Shown here: positions 53,330-62,234 of the stretch, piece by piece
How positions within the stretch are numbered: position 1 is the first letter of the stretch
Layout of the letters: every line of letters begins with the position of its first letter
Notes under the pieces: generated by a model
What the model was told of the DNA's origin: nothing
What the model saw: only the letters and a program-made list of their open reading frames with translations
The model's database searches: none
Made by a program: the position numbers and the translations under genes
Source: Lachnospiraceae bacterium
GTDB lineage: Bacteria > Bacillota > Clostridia > Lachnospirales > Lachnospiraceae
Length of the DNA: 64,000 bases
Reading direction: 5' to 3'
Assembly (NCBI GenBank): GCA_910575475.1
Contig: CAJTGD010000010.1
Span: forward strand, 62,001 to 126,000

Positions 53330-53842
53330 ATCTGCGAAGCAGATTTTTAATGCGGGCAATTCCCGTATCGTTTTTTCATACGATACTTTACATCAACTCG
53401 TTTGGTTTTGTTTTTGTTGATAGTTAAATTCTAATTCAAAAAAATGCTTTTTTCCTTCCGTTTTTTTGTTAGTTACATTCTAGTTTATGGAAATTCCTGT
53501 CGTTTTTGTAATGGTTTCAGAAACCGCATATGAAAATACATCGAACAAAGCTATATTGACCTTTTCTGAAAAACTTAGCGAAAAGTTCTTGCTTGTGACG
53601 CCGCGTAATGATTTATACTGAATATCAGGCAGATCTGCCACTCAGTATCATATGACGCGCACAGCCGCATGAGGATTATGCCGCTTTACGGCTGCGGCTG
53701 GCGCAATGTTGGGAACTGGATGAAAAGAACTTGTACAGGTTACGCAGAGACAAGCCAAGATGTATAAGTTATTTTCAGACAGTTCCTTGCAGCAGATTTC
53801 ATCGTCTGTGAGTATATAATATGTCTCAGGAGGTAACGAACC
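53330..53842. other. Intergenic region above the MerR-ABC operon
   Basis: There is no gene in 513 bases. TAGTTAAATTCTAATT (53421-53436) recurs as TAGTTACATTCTAGTT (53470-53485), possibly operator or promoter repeats of the dead oxidoreductase operon. A plus-strand pair TTGCTT 53591 and TATACT 53616 has a 19-base spacer as in MerR-type promoters. Repeat A copy 4 lies at 53712-53786. TATAAT at 53815-53820 lies just above the merR-type gene. Confidence 0.45.
53712..53786. repeat. Dispersed repeat family A, copy 4
   Basis: GGAACTGGATGAAAAGAA at one end and TTATTTTCAGACAGTTCC at the other are inverted near-copies. The core is unlike the other copies. Confidence 0.65.
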
Positions 53843-54640
53843 ATGGCAAAATACAGAGCAATTCCCGATGGATATATGACCGTTGGGGAAGCCGCGAAGA
53901 AAATGGGGCTCACGGTCCGAACCCTGCAATATTACGATAAAGAGGGATTACTCTCTCCATCCGCAGAAAGCGCGGGCGGGCGCAGGCTTTATACGGATAA
54001 GGATTTGATTACGCTTCATCAGATCGCGTCCTTGAAATCCTTGGGCTTCTCTTTGAATGACATAAAGCAGCGCTTGATTTCTTTAGAAACACCGGCGGAT
54101 GTTGCAGACGCTCTTACCAAACAGGCTGATGACATACGCAGGAAAATAGAACAGCTGACTACTTCTCTGACTGCGGTCGAACGGTTAAAAGCAGAAGTGC
54201 TGCAAATGCAGACCGTCAATTTTAAGAAGTATGCGGATATTATCGTCAATCTGCAGATGAACAATGACTCTTACTATCTGATCAAGCGTTTTGATGATGA
54301 TACGCTTGACCATATCCGAAAGAGATTTGATAAGGAAAGCGGCTTAAATTTTATGGACCGATTTCATTGTTTAAGCGATGAAATCGTACAACTTCAAAAG
54401 GAACATGTGCCCCCAGAAAGCGAAAAATGTCAGCAGGTTGTAAAAGAATATTGGGGCCTGATCATGGAATTTACAAACGGAGATAGGAATATGCTGCCGA
54501 AATTGATGGAAATCGGCAATATCGATACTGCCGCAAATGCCTGGGAAGAAAGGCAAAAAACCGTAAACGACTATTTAGAGCCAGCCCTGCAGATCTACTT
54601 TTCAAAGCTCGGAGCAAATCCCTTCGAGGAGGTGGAATGA
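53843..54640 (+). CDS. MerR family transcriptional regulator
   Basis: This 265-residue regulator has the N-terminal MerR winged helix YMTVGEAAKKMGLTVRTLQY followed by YDKEGLLSPSAESAGGRRLY. A coiled-coil dimerisation helix spans about residues 80-120, and a C-terminal domain of the TipAS kind (about 150-260) may bind a drug. ATG 53843 follows AGGAGG. It overlaps the next ABC ATPase gene (ATGA), so regulator and exporter form one operon, probably induced by the exported compound. Confidence 0.9.
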   Translation: MAKYRAIPDGYMTVGEAAKKMGLTVRTLQYYDKEGLLSPSAESAGGRRLYTDKDLITLHQIASLKSLGFSLNDIKQRLISLETPADVADALTKQADDIRRKIEQLTTSLTAVERLKAEVLQMQTVNFKKYADIIVNLQMNNDSYYLIKRFDDDTLDHIRKRFDKESGLNFMDRFHCLSDEIVQLQKEHVPPESEKCQQVVKEYWGLIMEFTNGDRNMLPKLMEIGNIDTAANAWEERQKTVNDYLEPALQIYFSKLGANPFEEVE

Positions 54641-55455
54641 TGCATCACGCAATACAGGTTAGTGGATTAAAGAAAAGCTATGGCAGCCATATGGTTCTCA
54701 AGGGAATGAATCTTCAGATCGAACGGGGAGAAGTTTTTTCTCTGCTCGGTGTCAATGGCGCAGGAAAAACGACAGCTCTCGAATGTATCGAGGGCCTGCG
54801 GAACTATGACAGCGGTACGGTCCTCGTAAACGGGAAAACAGGGATCCAGCTGCAGTCCTCCTCTTTGCCCGCCCATATCAGACCTATGGAGGCGGTAAAG
54901 CTGTTTGCAAAATGGAATCGAACAAAGATCGACTGCTCGATGCTTCATACTCTTGGTATCCAGGAAATGGAAAAGAAGCAGTATGCCCAGCTGTCTACAG
55001 GGCAAAAAAGGCGGCTGCATCTCGCCCTTGCGCTGATCGGCGATCCAGATATTATTTTTCTCGACGAGCCGACTGCGGGGCTTGATGTGGAGGGCAGATT
55101 TTCGCTTCATGAGCAGATCCGAACGCTCAAAGCACAGGGAAAGACCATTGTTCTGGCAAGCCATGATATGGCGGAGGTCGAAACCTTATGCGACCGTATC
55201 GCTATTTTAAATCACGGAAGCATTTCCTTTTGCGGCACAGCTTCGGAACTGACAGACAAGGTTGGGAAAACCTATTTTATCCATATCAAAACCCAGTCAG
55301 GGGACAGTACTTTTGAGACAGACAATATTGAAAATACGCTGATTTCCCTGCTCAGCGAGCTGAAACAAAAGGAAATACAGGTGTTAGATATTAAAGTGGA
55401 CCGCGGCACACTGGAACAGCATTTTATGGAAATGACAAGGAGGGAAGCAGAATGA
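54637..55455 (+). CDS. ABC transporter ATP-binding protein
   Basis: This 272-residue cytoplasmic ATPase subunit has Walker A GVNGAGKTTALE, a signature in AQLSTGQKRRLHLALAL (STGQK in place of SGGQ) and Walker B DIIFLDEPTAGLDVEG. HD appears in VLASHDMAEVE. This form is typical of drug or lantibiotic exporters. ATG 54637 (or the next codon, also ATG) follows GAGGAGGTGG. Its end overlaps the permease gene (ATGA). Confidence 0.92.
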   Translation: MMHHAIQVSGLKKSYGSHMVLKGMNLQIERGEVFSLLGVNGAGKTTALECIEGLRNYDSGTVLVNGKTGIQLQSSSLPAHIRPMEAVKLFAKWNRTKIDCSMLHTLGIQEMEKKQYAQLSTGQKRRLHLALALIGDPDIIFLDEPTAGLDVEGRFSLHEQIRTLKAQGKTIVLASHDMAEVETLCDRIAILNHGSISFCGTASELTDKVGKTYFIHIKTQSGDSTFETDNIENTLISLLSELKQKEIQVLDIKVDRGTLEQHFMEMTRREAE

Positions 55456-56165
55456 GCGGATTTTTTTATGGTGTTGCGTTACAGTGGAAATTGGATATAC
55501 GAAGCAGATCCCTGCTCGTGACCTGCTATGTCGTTCCGCTGATTTTTTTTCTTCTTATGGGCGGTATTTTCACTTCTGTTATGCCCGGTATGAGAAGCAC
55601 GCTCATCCAGTCTATGATCGTGATGAGCGTTTCCATGGGAGCGTTTATCGGGCTGCCGCCATCGCTGATCGAGACCTACGGAAGTGATATCAGCAAAGTT
55701 TATAAAGCAAACGGAGTGCCTGTCTATCTGGGTCTTGTGACGATGTTTCTTTCCGCATTTGTCCATTTGATGATTTCCTGCGCTGTGATCGTGCTGCTGG
55801 CTCCCCTATTATTCGAAGCTGTTTTGCCGGCACAGCTCCCGGTTTTCTTTCTTGCGCTTGCGATATACATCATGGTGTCGTTAAGCATTGGAAGTATTTT
55901 AGGACTGATGATAAAAAATCAGGCAAAACTGACCATGATCGCGCAGCTGGTGTTTCTGCCTTCCATTATGCTCTCGGGGATCATGTTCCCCGCGGATCTG
56001 CTGCCCGGGCTTCTTGAAACGGCAGGGCGTATCTTCCCCGCCTCCCGGGGATACCGGTTGATGCTGGATGATGGCTTTTGCCTTGAAAATCTGTGGTATC
56101 TGATCCTTGTATTTTTTGCATCGGTCATCGTATGCGGAATACTTTTGAAGAAACAAAAATCGTGA
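55452..56165 (+). CDS. ABC-2 type transporter permease
   Basis: This 237-residue membrane protein has six predicted segments, including VVPLIFFLLMGGIFTSVMPG and the late IAQLVFLPSIMLSGIMFPAD, which is the usual ABC-2 motif. It forms the channel for the ATPase coded just before. With the MerR gene it makes a three-gene efflux operon, all overlapping by four bases. Confidence 0.9.
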   Translation: MSGFFYGVALQWKLDIRSRSLLVTCYVVPLIFFLLMGGIFTSVMPGMRSTLIQSMIVMSVSMGAFIGLPPSLIETYGSDISKVYKANGVPVYLGLVTMFLSAFVHLMISCAVIVLLAPLLFEAVLPAQLPVFFLALAIYIMVSLSIGSILGLMIKNQAKLTMIAQLVFLPSIMLSGIMFPADLLPGLLETAGRIFPASRGYRLMLDDGFCLENLWYLILVFFASVIVCGILLKKQKS

Positions 56166-56326
56166 CAGAATCTAAAGTACATGATAAAATAAAATCCACT
56201 GTTGCTATCCGCGAAAAATCCGGGAAATACGACACGCTGATGTCATATTTCTGATGATAAGATAAAATATAACCTTTCAGACCAGCAGGCAATTCCACAC
56301 TCTGCTCTTCTGAATGACTGTACTGA

Positions 56327-56360
56327 AATGCAATATCCATGTCTGCCTGGATATTGCATT
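56327..56360 (+). promoter_or_regulatory. Perfect 13-bp inverted repeat
   Basis: AATGCAATATCCA (56327-56339) and TGGATATTGCATT (56348-56360) are separated by eight bases. It lies 35 bases upstream of the gene at 56395 and 160 bases below the efflux permease. It could be an operator; no T-run follows. Confidence 0.5.
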
Positions 56361-56394
56361 CCAGCGCAGGAATCACACAAAGGAGGAACCAGAT

Positions 56395-56766
56395 ATGTCA
56401 TTTAGTGAAACCTGCATTTATCAGGTCAAGCCGCAAAAAGCGGAGGAATTTGAAGCACTGATGCAGGAAGCAAAAACCTTTTTGGAACAGCAGGAGGGAT
56501 TGCTCCTGCTCCGGCTCATCAAACGGGGATACCGCATCGATATGGAGCAGATCAGAGAAGGCCTTCCCCCTCTGGAGCTCACCCGCATTGTAAAAAGCGT
56601 GAAATATGTGCTGTATTGGGAATTTGATACGAAAGAAAGCTACGGAACCGCCCAGAAGAACCTTTACGGAACCTATTGGAAGGCGATTGACAAGTGCCTG
56701 ATCGTTCCCCATGACAAATACTTAGGAGAGGAGCTGATCTCATGGAATTCGCATACTGCGGATTGA
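56395..56766 (+). CDS. Small dimeric alpha-beta barrel-like protein
   Basis: This 123-residue protein begins MSFSETCIYQVKPQKAEEFE, then EALMQEAKTFLEQQEG, which resembles antibiotic-biosynthesis monooxygenase/Dabb folds. It continues with YVLYWEFDTKESYGTAQKNL. ATG 56395 follows AAAGGAGGAACC. The last ten codons overlap the start of a DUF3795-like fragment. Function unknown. Confidence 0.65.
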   Translation: MSFSETCIYQVKPQKAEEFEALMQEAKTFLEQQEGLLLLRLIKRGYRIDMEQIREGLPPLELTRIVKSVKYVLYWEFDTKESYGTAQKNLYGTYWKAIDKCLIVPHDKYLGEELISWNSHTAD

Positions 56767-56861
56767 ATTGTAAGGAATGCGCCGTTTATCTTGCCTCTGT
56801 CAGCCAGAATACGGAAGAACAGGCTCGGTTGGCGAAAGAAAGAGGGAAACGATGCAGATAG
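56742..56861 (+). pseudogene. DUF3795-like N-terminal fragment (39 codons)
   Basis: ATG 56742 (GGAGAGGAG upstream) gives MEFAYCGLNCKECAVYLASV, the Cys-rich start of DUF3795 proteins, then SQNTEEQARLAKERG and a stop at 56859-56861. Family members are usually over 100 residues with a second Cys cluster, missing here. It overlaps the gene before by 25 bases and the WYL gene after it by 10 bases, so it could still couple translation. Confidence 0.55.
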
Positions 56862-57772
56862 ACAGACTGATCCAGATTATTTTTCTCCTGTTGAGTCATG
56901 AAAATATTACAGCAAAGCAGCTGGCAGCGGAGCTTGGTGTCTCCGCCCGCACGATCTACAGGGACATCAATATCCTGTCGGCTGCCGGCATCCCGATCCT
57001 GTCGCAGAAGGGATACAGAGGAGGGTTGTCTCTGCTGGAGGGCTTCTCACTGGACAAGACTTATTTCACACAGGCGGAGCAGAGCAATATTGTGCAGGCG
57101 CTGCAGATCCTGAAATCGTCGAATTATCCGGATGCGGAAAAAACTCTGAACAAGGTTGCCGGATTGTTCAGCCACAATCTGCAGTCCGAATGGCTGGAGA
57201 TTGATTTTTCCTATTGGGGCAGTCCGGAAAAGGAGCGGAACAATATCACGGCGTTGGAGCGCGCGGTCATCAACAAATATGTGATCACATTTACGTATTA
57301 TAATTCGGAGCTGACGGTCACTGAGCAAACTGCAGAACCGCTGAAATTGGTTTTCAAATCACACGCCTGGTATCTGATCGCCTATTCCCGGCGCAGAAAG
57401 GAAATCCGCACCTATAAAATGTCCCGCATGCGGGAGCTTGTGATCACCAGTGAGCTGTTTGACCGGGAGCTGCCGGCGGATTTTTCACTGAATCCCGCTT
57501 ATAAGGAAGAATACGATATCCCCGTATTCAAACTGCATTTTTCGGAAAAGATCGCGTATAAGGTCTATGATGAATTTCAGGAAAAATACATTAAAAAATT
57601 GGACGACGGTACGCTGGAGGTCACATTCCGGTACCAGCTGAGCGACTGGACCTTCCTGTATCTGCTGTCTTTTGGAGAGTATGTGGAGATTATTGAACCG
57701 GTGGAAGCAAGGAATATTTTAAAGGAAAAGGCGCGGAAGATTCTTGCTCTGTACCAAAATTCCGAGCACTGA
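56852..57772 (+). CDS. HTH and WYL domain transcriptional regulator
   Basis: This 306-residue protein has an N-terminal HTH_11 domain (RLIQIIFLLLSHENITAKQL, VSARTIYRDINIL) and a WYL domain in the middle (VINKYVITFTYYNSELTVTE; SHAWYLIAYSRRRKEIRTYK, with WYL itself). The C-terminal WCX part follows. WYL proteins sense nucleotides or other ligands and often control stress or defence genes. ATG 56852 lies inside the DUF3795 fragment. Stop codons of this gene and the convergent ATPase gene are one base apart. Confidence 0.88.
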   Translation: MQIDRLIQIIFLLLSHENITAKQLAAELGVSARTIYRDINILSAAGIPILSQKGYRGGLSLLEGFSLDKTYFTQAEQSNIVQALQILKSSNYPDAEKTLNKVAGLFSHNLQSEWLEIDFSYWGSPEKERNNITALERAVINKYVITFTYYNSELTVTEQTAEPLKLVFKSHAWYLIAYSRRRKEIRTYKMSRMRELVITSELFDRELPADFSLNPAYKEEYDIPVFKLHFSEKIAYKVYDEFQEKYIKKLDDGTLEVTFRYQLSDWTFLYLLSFGEYVEIIEPVEARNILKEKARKILALYQNSEH

Positions 57773-57773
57773 T

Positions 57774-59066
57774 TTAGATACAAAACACCGCATACAGCGG
57801 AACCGACCTGATCCCGTCCTTCATCCCAAAATTCCTTCCGGAGATCCGGATGCAATATGCCGGGTCATACTTCTCCCGGTACACCATCAGGCTTTTTGCT
57901 TTCACATGATCTCCCGCCTTGCATTCCACCGGGATCACGCGCCCTTCCCGGACGATCAGGAAGTCCACCTCAGCAGTGCCCTCCGATTCCCAGTAAAACA
58001 GCTCATATCCGTTGGCCCGAAGCGCGCATGCCGCATAATTTTCTGCGTAAATGCCCCGGAATCTTTCACTTTCCCGGGCAAGAAGGCTTTGCTCCGTCAT
58101 GCCGATCCTGGCGGATAAAAGTCCCAGATCGCTGTAATATAATTTGAAAGCGGACAGATCCTGATAGGCAGCCGGAGGCAGAAAGCCCTGGGTACATTTG
58201 CCGCATTTATATACAATCCCGGACTGCACCAGCCAGTCGATGGAGTCCCCATACTGGGAAGCACGGGCTCCGGATTTGATCAGCTTGTACTGAAACTTTT
58301 TGGAATCCCGCGCAAGCTGTACCGGAAGCGAATCATAGGCCGCAAATATTTTCACAGTCTCTTTTTCCTGCGCGTATTTTGCCATATCCGCAATATATGC
58401 GTTCAAGATCATCTGCCGGATCTCCTCCTGGGTCAGTACCGCATCCCTGGCGATATCAGCCTTTATTACGGCAGGCATCCCTCCTGTGATACAGTAATGC
58501 CGGTATTCCTGCATGGCATCCTGATGCAGTTCCGCCGCCATGACCGTATTCTCCGCAAAGTGCTTCCGGATCTCCTCTGCCAGCAGCTCCTTCCCCTTTG
58601 CCCACAGATATTCCTCAAAGTCCATGGGGTACAGGGTCAGCATCTGTACCTTGCCAACCGGGAATGAAAACTGCTCCCGCTTCAATGCCACTCCCAAAAG
58701 GCTTCCCGCCGCAATCACATGATATTCCGGCGCCTCCTCCGCGAAATATTTCAAAGAGGTGAGCGCCCTCTCGCACATCTGGATCTCATCAAATATGATC
58801 AATGTCTGATCCGGAATGATCTGAGTATGGAAATATGTTTCCAAAACAGACAGAACCTCATCTGCCTTGATATTGCCACGAAAATATTCCCCAATCCGCT
58901 GGTCTTCCTCGAAATTCACATAAACCGCATTCTGAAATCCAATTGCAGCCAGCTCCCGCATGACAAATGTCTTCCCCACCTGCCTTGCCCCATAGAGCAG
59001 CAAAGAAACTACATGCAGGCCGCAAAACGGGCTGCTGACAGCAGACGTCGCATTTGCGCCGTTCAT
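57774..59066 (-). CDS. AAA ATPase with DUF4143 domain, N-terminus uncertain
   Basis: The protein is up to 430 residues long. AAA_14 domain: Walker A LLLYGARQVGKTF, Walker B TLIIFDEIQMCERAL, sensor AAGSLLGVALKR. DUF4143 domain: NYAACALRANGYELFYWESE then AEVDFLIVREGRVIPVECKA, a full PD-(D/E)XK-type core. Relatives have 25-35 conserved residues before Walker A. Here the first 22 (MNGANATSAVSSPFCGLHVV) look random and ATG 59066 lacks a ribosome site, so the 5' end has probably been replaced by rearrangement. It may be untranslated. Confidence 0.7.
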   Translation of the reverse strand: MNGANATSAVSSPFCGLHVVSLLLYGARQVGKTFVMRELAAIGFQNAVYVNFEEDQRIGEYFRGNIKADEVLSVLETYFHTQIIPDQTLIIFDEIQMCERALTSLKYFAEEAPEYHVIAAGSLLGVALKREQFSFPVGKVQMLTLYPMDFEEYLWAKGKELLAEEIRKHFAENTVMAAELHQDAMQEYRHYCITGGMPAVIKADIARDAVLTQEEIRQMILNAYIADMAKYAQEKETVKIFAAYDSLPVQLARDSKKFQYKLIKSGARASQYGDSIDWLVQSGIVYKCGKCTQGFLPPAAYQDLSAFKLYYSDLGLLSARIGMTEQSLLARESERFRGIYAENYAACALRANGYELFYWESEGTAEVDFLIVREGRVIPVECKAGDHVKAKSLMVYREKYDPAYCIRISGRNFGMKDGIRSVPLYAVFCI

Positions 59067-59122
59067 CTTGACCGTTGACTGGCTCGATTGGCTTTGCTGT
59101 CTCTACAATAAATCGGACACTG

Positions 59123-59431
59123 TCACCCCAAGACTTCCATGACTTTTTCAAACTTGTCCTGATAATATTTTTTGCTCTCTATAGATAATTTTCGAAAGCT
59201 TCTTGCTAATTTGGCTTTTACAAATTCCTTCCCCTCTTTAATTCCCATTCCTTTTTCAACATAAGCTAAATACAATAAACTGGGCACACTATCGAAGTGT
59301 GAAATTGCATCGGCATCTGCAACACACAATTCTTCAGGAGTATTTTTCGTTAAGCTTACGCTTCCTCTGTGATTTTCTGCATTTTTAACTACAGCTTCAA
59401 TATGATAGTAACATCCTATCCCAAACTTATT
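59123..59431 (-). pseudogene. HD domain protein, C-terminal fragment
   Basis: From 59431 the minus frame reads GCYYHIEAVVKNAENHRGSV, then ELCVADADAISHFDSVPSLL and the end KSKYYQDKFEKVMEVLG-like tail. The second half of an HD phosphohydrolase fold is seen (HxxEAV...ADADAISHF). The N-terminal HD motif is missing and a stop lies just upstream, so the gene is truncated. AT-rich. Confidence 0.55.
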
Positions 59432-59626
59432 CGATTCTTTTTGACATCAATCATATATTTCCTGCTGCAAATTCCTCAAAATATCTTCTCGCATATTTCT
59501 CTTCCTCAAATTGCAATCTATCATTCTTTCATTTCCGCCCCTGTTGTGGATTTAGGTTTTTGAGTAAATCTGACAACAACACCCTCCTTCCGAGCAGGGC
59601 GTCACAGCCGGCAACGCCGAATCCCT
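59432..59626. other. Short remnants
   Basis: A minus-strand stretch reading FEEEKYARRYFEEFAAGNI then stop (about 59450-59515) looks like the end of another lost gene. Otherwise nothing is seen. Confidence 0.3.
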
Positions 59627-62098
59627 CTACAGATCATACACACTCCGCACCCGCAGCCCCTTCGCTTCCCCTCTCAGGATCTCCACCGTCCTGCTGCCGC
59701 CGTTTAAGTCAAAGTAGTTATCCGACAGCACCAGATCCTCCGCCTCATTCTGGATCTCCACGCTCTTCGCGTAAGCCGCGGCCGTGACTGTGATCCGCTT
59801 CCCGTCCGTTTCCAGAGAAAGCTTGGGGTCCTCATACCGAAAATACTTGGGATAGGAGAAGATCACCGTTCCTTCCGAAACCTTCTCCCCGCCGATCCAT
59901 GCCTCATAGCTCACATACTGGGAAAATACGTCCACCTCCGGCAGCTCCGTCTTTTCCAGCCAGACAGCAGACAGCGCCGGAACCAGCACCTCCTCCTCTT
60001 CTTCCCGGAGACTCTCGCCGAATGCATTTCTCAGGTTCCACCGAACCGTCACCCGTCTGTCCTCCAACGTCTCATTGGCCGCGTTGAGACGGATGGATTT
60101 TTCAAATTCAAAATGCTGCCGGTTCATGTTGGCTTCCTGGGTGAGCCAGCTCTGCTCCTCGCAGGAAATCAGTATAGGCGCAAAAAACCGTTTTGCGTAA
60201 TAGTGGAGCGCCTTCCACCGTCCGCAATAATCAATGGAGGACCAGGAAATGACCGGCCAGCAGTCGTTCAGCTGCCAGTAGATTGCCCCCATGCAGCGCC
60301 CCCGGTTTCTCCGGAAATGCTCCACCCCATAGCGGATGGCATCTGCCTGCAAAAGCTGGGAGGCGTACAGGACATCCTCGAAGCGGGTGGGATAACGGTA
60401 GGTCTGCTGGAGATAATTCATGATCTTTCCGTTTGCGCCGTAATTCCTCTGGTGCTTTTCCATGACATAGGAAAAAATATTCCAGTCCCGGGGATCGTCG
60501 GTAAAGGTCTCGATGGTCTTTTTGCACGGGAAGGACTGAAAGCCGAACTCCGACGCATAGCGGAAATAGTGCTTCCTGTACTCGGAAAAGGGCTTGTTTC
60601 CGTGCCACACTTCCCAGTAATGCACATCTCCCCGGTTCGGATCGTTGGGGTGGTCGAAGGACCCGCCGGAGGACGGGCTCGCAGGCCAGTAAAAGGTCTG
60701 AGGATCATGGATTTTCAGGACTCCGGGAATGATCCGCTCATACATCAGGAGATAATCCCGCACCTCCGTGGGCTTCGTCACCCAGCACCTCTGATCCACA
60801 AACATTTCCATCTCGTTGTTGCCGCACCACAGCGCCAGGCAGGCGTGGTGCCGGATCCGCTTCACATTGTCGATAAACTCCCGGGTGATATTTTCCTCAA
60901 ATTCCGGCGTCAGCTCGTACACCGAACATGCGAACATGAAATCCTGCCAGACGGCCAGCCCCAGCTCATCGCAAATGTCGTAGAACCAGTCGTCCGGATA
61001 GAAGCCGCCGCCCCAGACACGGATCACATTGAAGTTGGCCAGCTTACAGTCCTCCAGAAGCCGGCGGGTCTTCTCCGGGCTTCGTCTCCCCAGGAGATGC
61101 TCCTCCGGAATGTAGTCCGCGCCCATGGCAAAAAATGGTTTTCCATTGATGACATGTGCAAAGCTCTCGCCCCAGGTGTCTTTTTCCCGCTGCATGGTCA
61201 TGCTGCGCAGGCCGATCCGCCGCGTCCAGGAATCCGCCTGTACGCCGCCGCAAAATAGGACGGCTTCTACTTCGTATAAGGGCTGGGCGCCCAGGCCGTT
61301 GACCCACCAGAGCCGGGGATTTTCTATGAGGATGCTGCCTTTTCCGTCCGGGGAGAGTATGGTTTCAAACTGCTGATCGTCCGCTATAAAATCCGTATCC
61401 TCTTTCTCATCCCCCGGGGCAGTCACCCGGATCCGGATGCTGCAGTCCTCCCGCGCATCTGCCGCATACTCCGCGTCAAAATCCAGGATGCAGCGCCCGT
61501 CCCGGTGGGTCTGGCTGATCCGGACACTGTCGATCCTTCCTTTGTTCACCTTGCAGAGCCGGACCGGACGGAAGATCCCGGCATCCGGAAGATGCGCGCC
61601 CCAGTCCCATCCGAACATATAATGCGCTTTCCGGAGGTGCATAAAGCCTTCGTAAGTATCTTCATTTCCAATATTTCCATATTTTTTGTAGCTTTCTGCA
61701 ATATATTTCAAGGGAGACCGGAGCAGGATCCGGAGAACATTTTTTTCATCAGCGCTAAGCAGGGAACGGACGTCAAACTCCCATATCCGGTGCATATTGC
61801 AGGCTTCCCCGATAAGCGTGTCATTCAGGAAAATCTCCGCCGCTGTGTCCAGGCCCTCAAAACGCAGGAATACTTCTGAGTATGGATCGATCTCCGATTC
61901 CTCAAAGGTACAGACATACTCATAATCCGCATTCATCAGGGCACAGATCTGGTCCTCGTTGTCCTTCCAATACGGATCCTCCATCTTTTGATTCCGCAGC
62001 AGATCCGTATAGACCGATCCGGGAACCACAGCCTCCTGCCATTCCTCTCCGCCCGCGCGGCGCATCTTCCAATTCTGATCTAATGTTCTCACTTCCAT
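59627..62098 (-). CDS. Beta-mannosidase (GH2)
   Basis: This 823-residue cytoplasmic enzyme has a GH2 sugar-binding domain (residues 1-180, with MFGWDWGAHLPDAGIFRPV), an immunoglobulin-like domain, and a (beta/alpha)8 barrel (about 300-600). The acid/base is in ALWCGNNEME and the nucleophile in RYASEFGFQSFP. The C-terminal beta domains follow. These motifs are those of beta-mannosidase rather than beta-galactosidase. It removes terminal beta-mannose from manno-oligosaccharides or N-glycan cores. ATG 62098 has AAGGAGG about 12 bases upstream. It lies below the isomerase gene on the same strand. Confidence 0.92.
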   Translation of the reverse strand: MEVRTLDQNWKMRRAGGEEWQEAVVPGSVYTDLLRNQKMEDPYWKDNEDQICALMNADYEYVCTFEESEIDPYSEVFLRFEGLDTAAEIFLNDTLIGEACNMHRIWEFDVRSLLSADEKNVLRILLRSPLKYIAESYKKYGNIGNEDTYEGFMHLRKAHYMFGWDWGAHLPDAGIFRPVRLCKVNKGRIDSVRISQTHRDGRCILDFDAEYAADAREDCSIRIRVTAPGDEKEDTDFIADDQQFETILSPDGKGSILIENPRLWWVNGLGAQPLYEVEAVLFCGGVQADSWTRRIGLRSMTMQREKDTWGESFAHVINGKPFFAMGADYIPEEHLLGRRSPEKTRRLLEDCKLANFNVIRVWGGGFYPDDWFYDICDELGLAVWQDFMFACSVYELTPEFEENITREFIDNVKRIRHHACLALWCGNNEMEMFVDQRCWVTKPTEVRDYLLMYERIIPGVLKIHDPQTFYWPASPSSGGSFDHPNDPNRGDVHYWEVWHGNKPFSEYRKHYFRYASEFGFQSFPCKKTIETFTDDPRDWNIFSYVMEKHQRNYGANGKIMNYLQQTYRYPTRFEDVLYASQLLQADAIRYGVEHFRRNRGRCMGAIYWQLNDCWPVISWSSIDYCGRWKALHYYAKRFFAPILISCEEQSWLTQEANMNRQHFEFEKSIRLNAANETLEDRRVTVRWNLRNAFGESLREEEEEVLVPALSAVWLEKTELPEVDVFSQYVSYEAWIGGEKVSEGTVIFSYPKYFRYEDPKLSLETDGKRITVTAAAYAKSVEIQNEAEDLVLSDNYFDLNGGSRTVEILRGEAKGLRVRSVYDL

Positions 62099-62234
62099 CT
62101 ATGCAGCATCCTCCTTCTTCTCTAGATCCCAGAGCAAGCAGTGGAATCTCCAATCATCACCGCAAAAGCCAGGACAGCAGACCTCTGCCCCGTCTGCTGC
62201 CCTGACAATTCCTTATCATCAAGCCAATCTGTAT

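Noticed and set aside
56125-56376. An 83-codon minus-strand frame
   Set aside because: It spans the permease end and a palindrome and has no ribosome site.
60113-61258. A 381-codon plus-strand frame
   Set aside because: It is antisense to the beta-mannosidase catalytic barrel.
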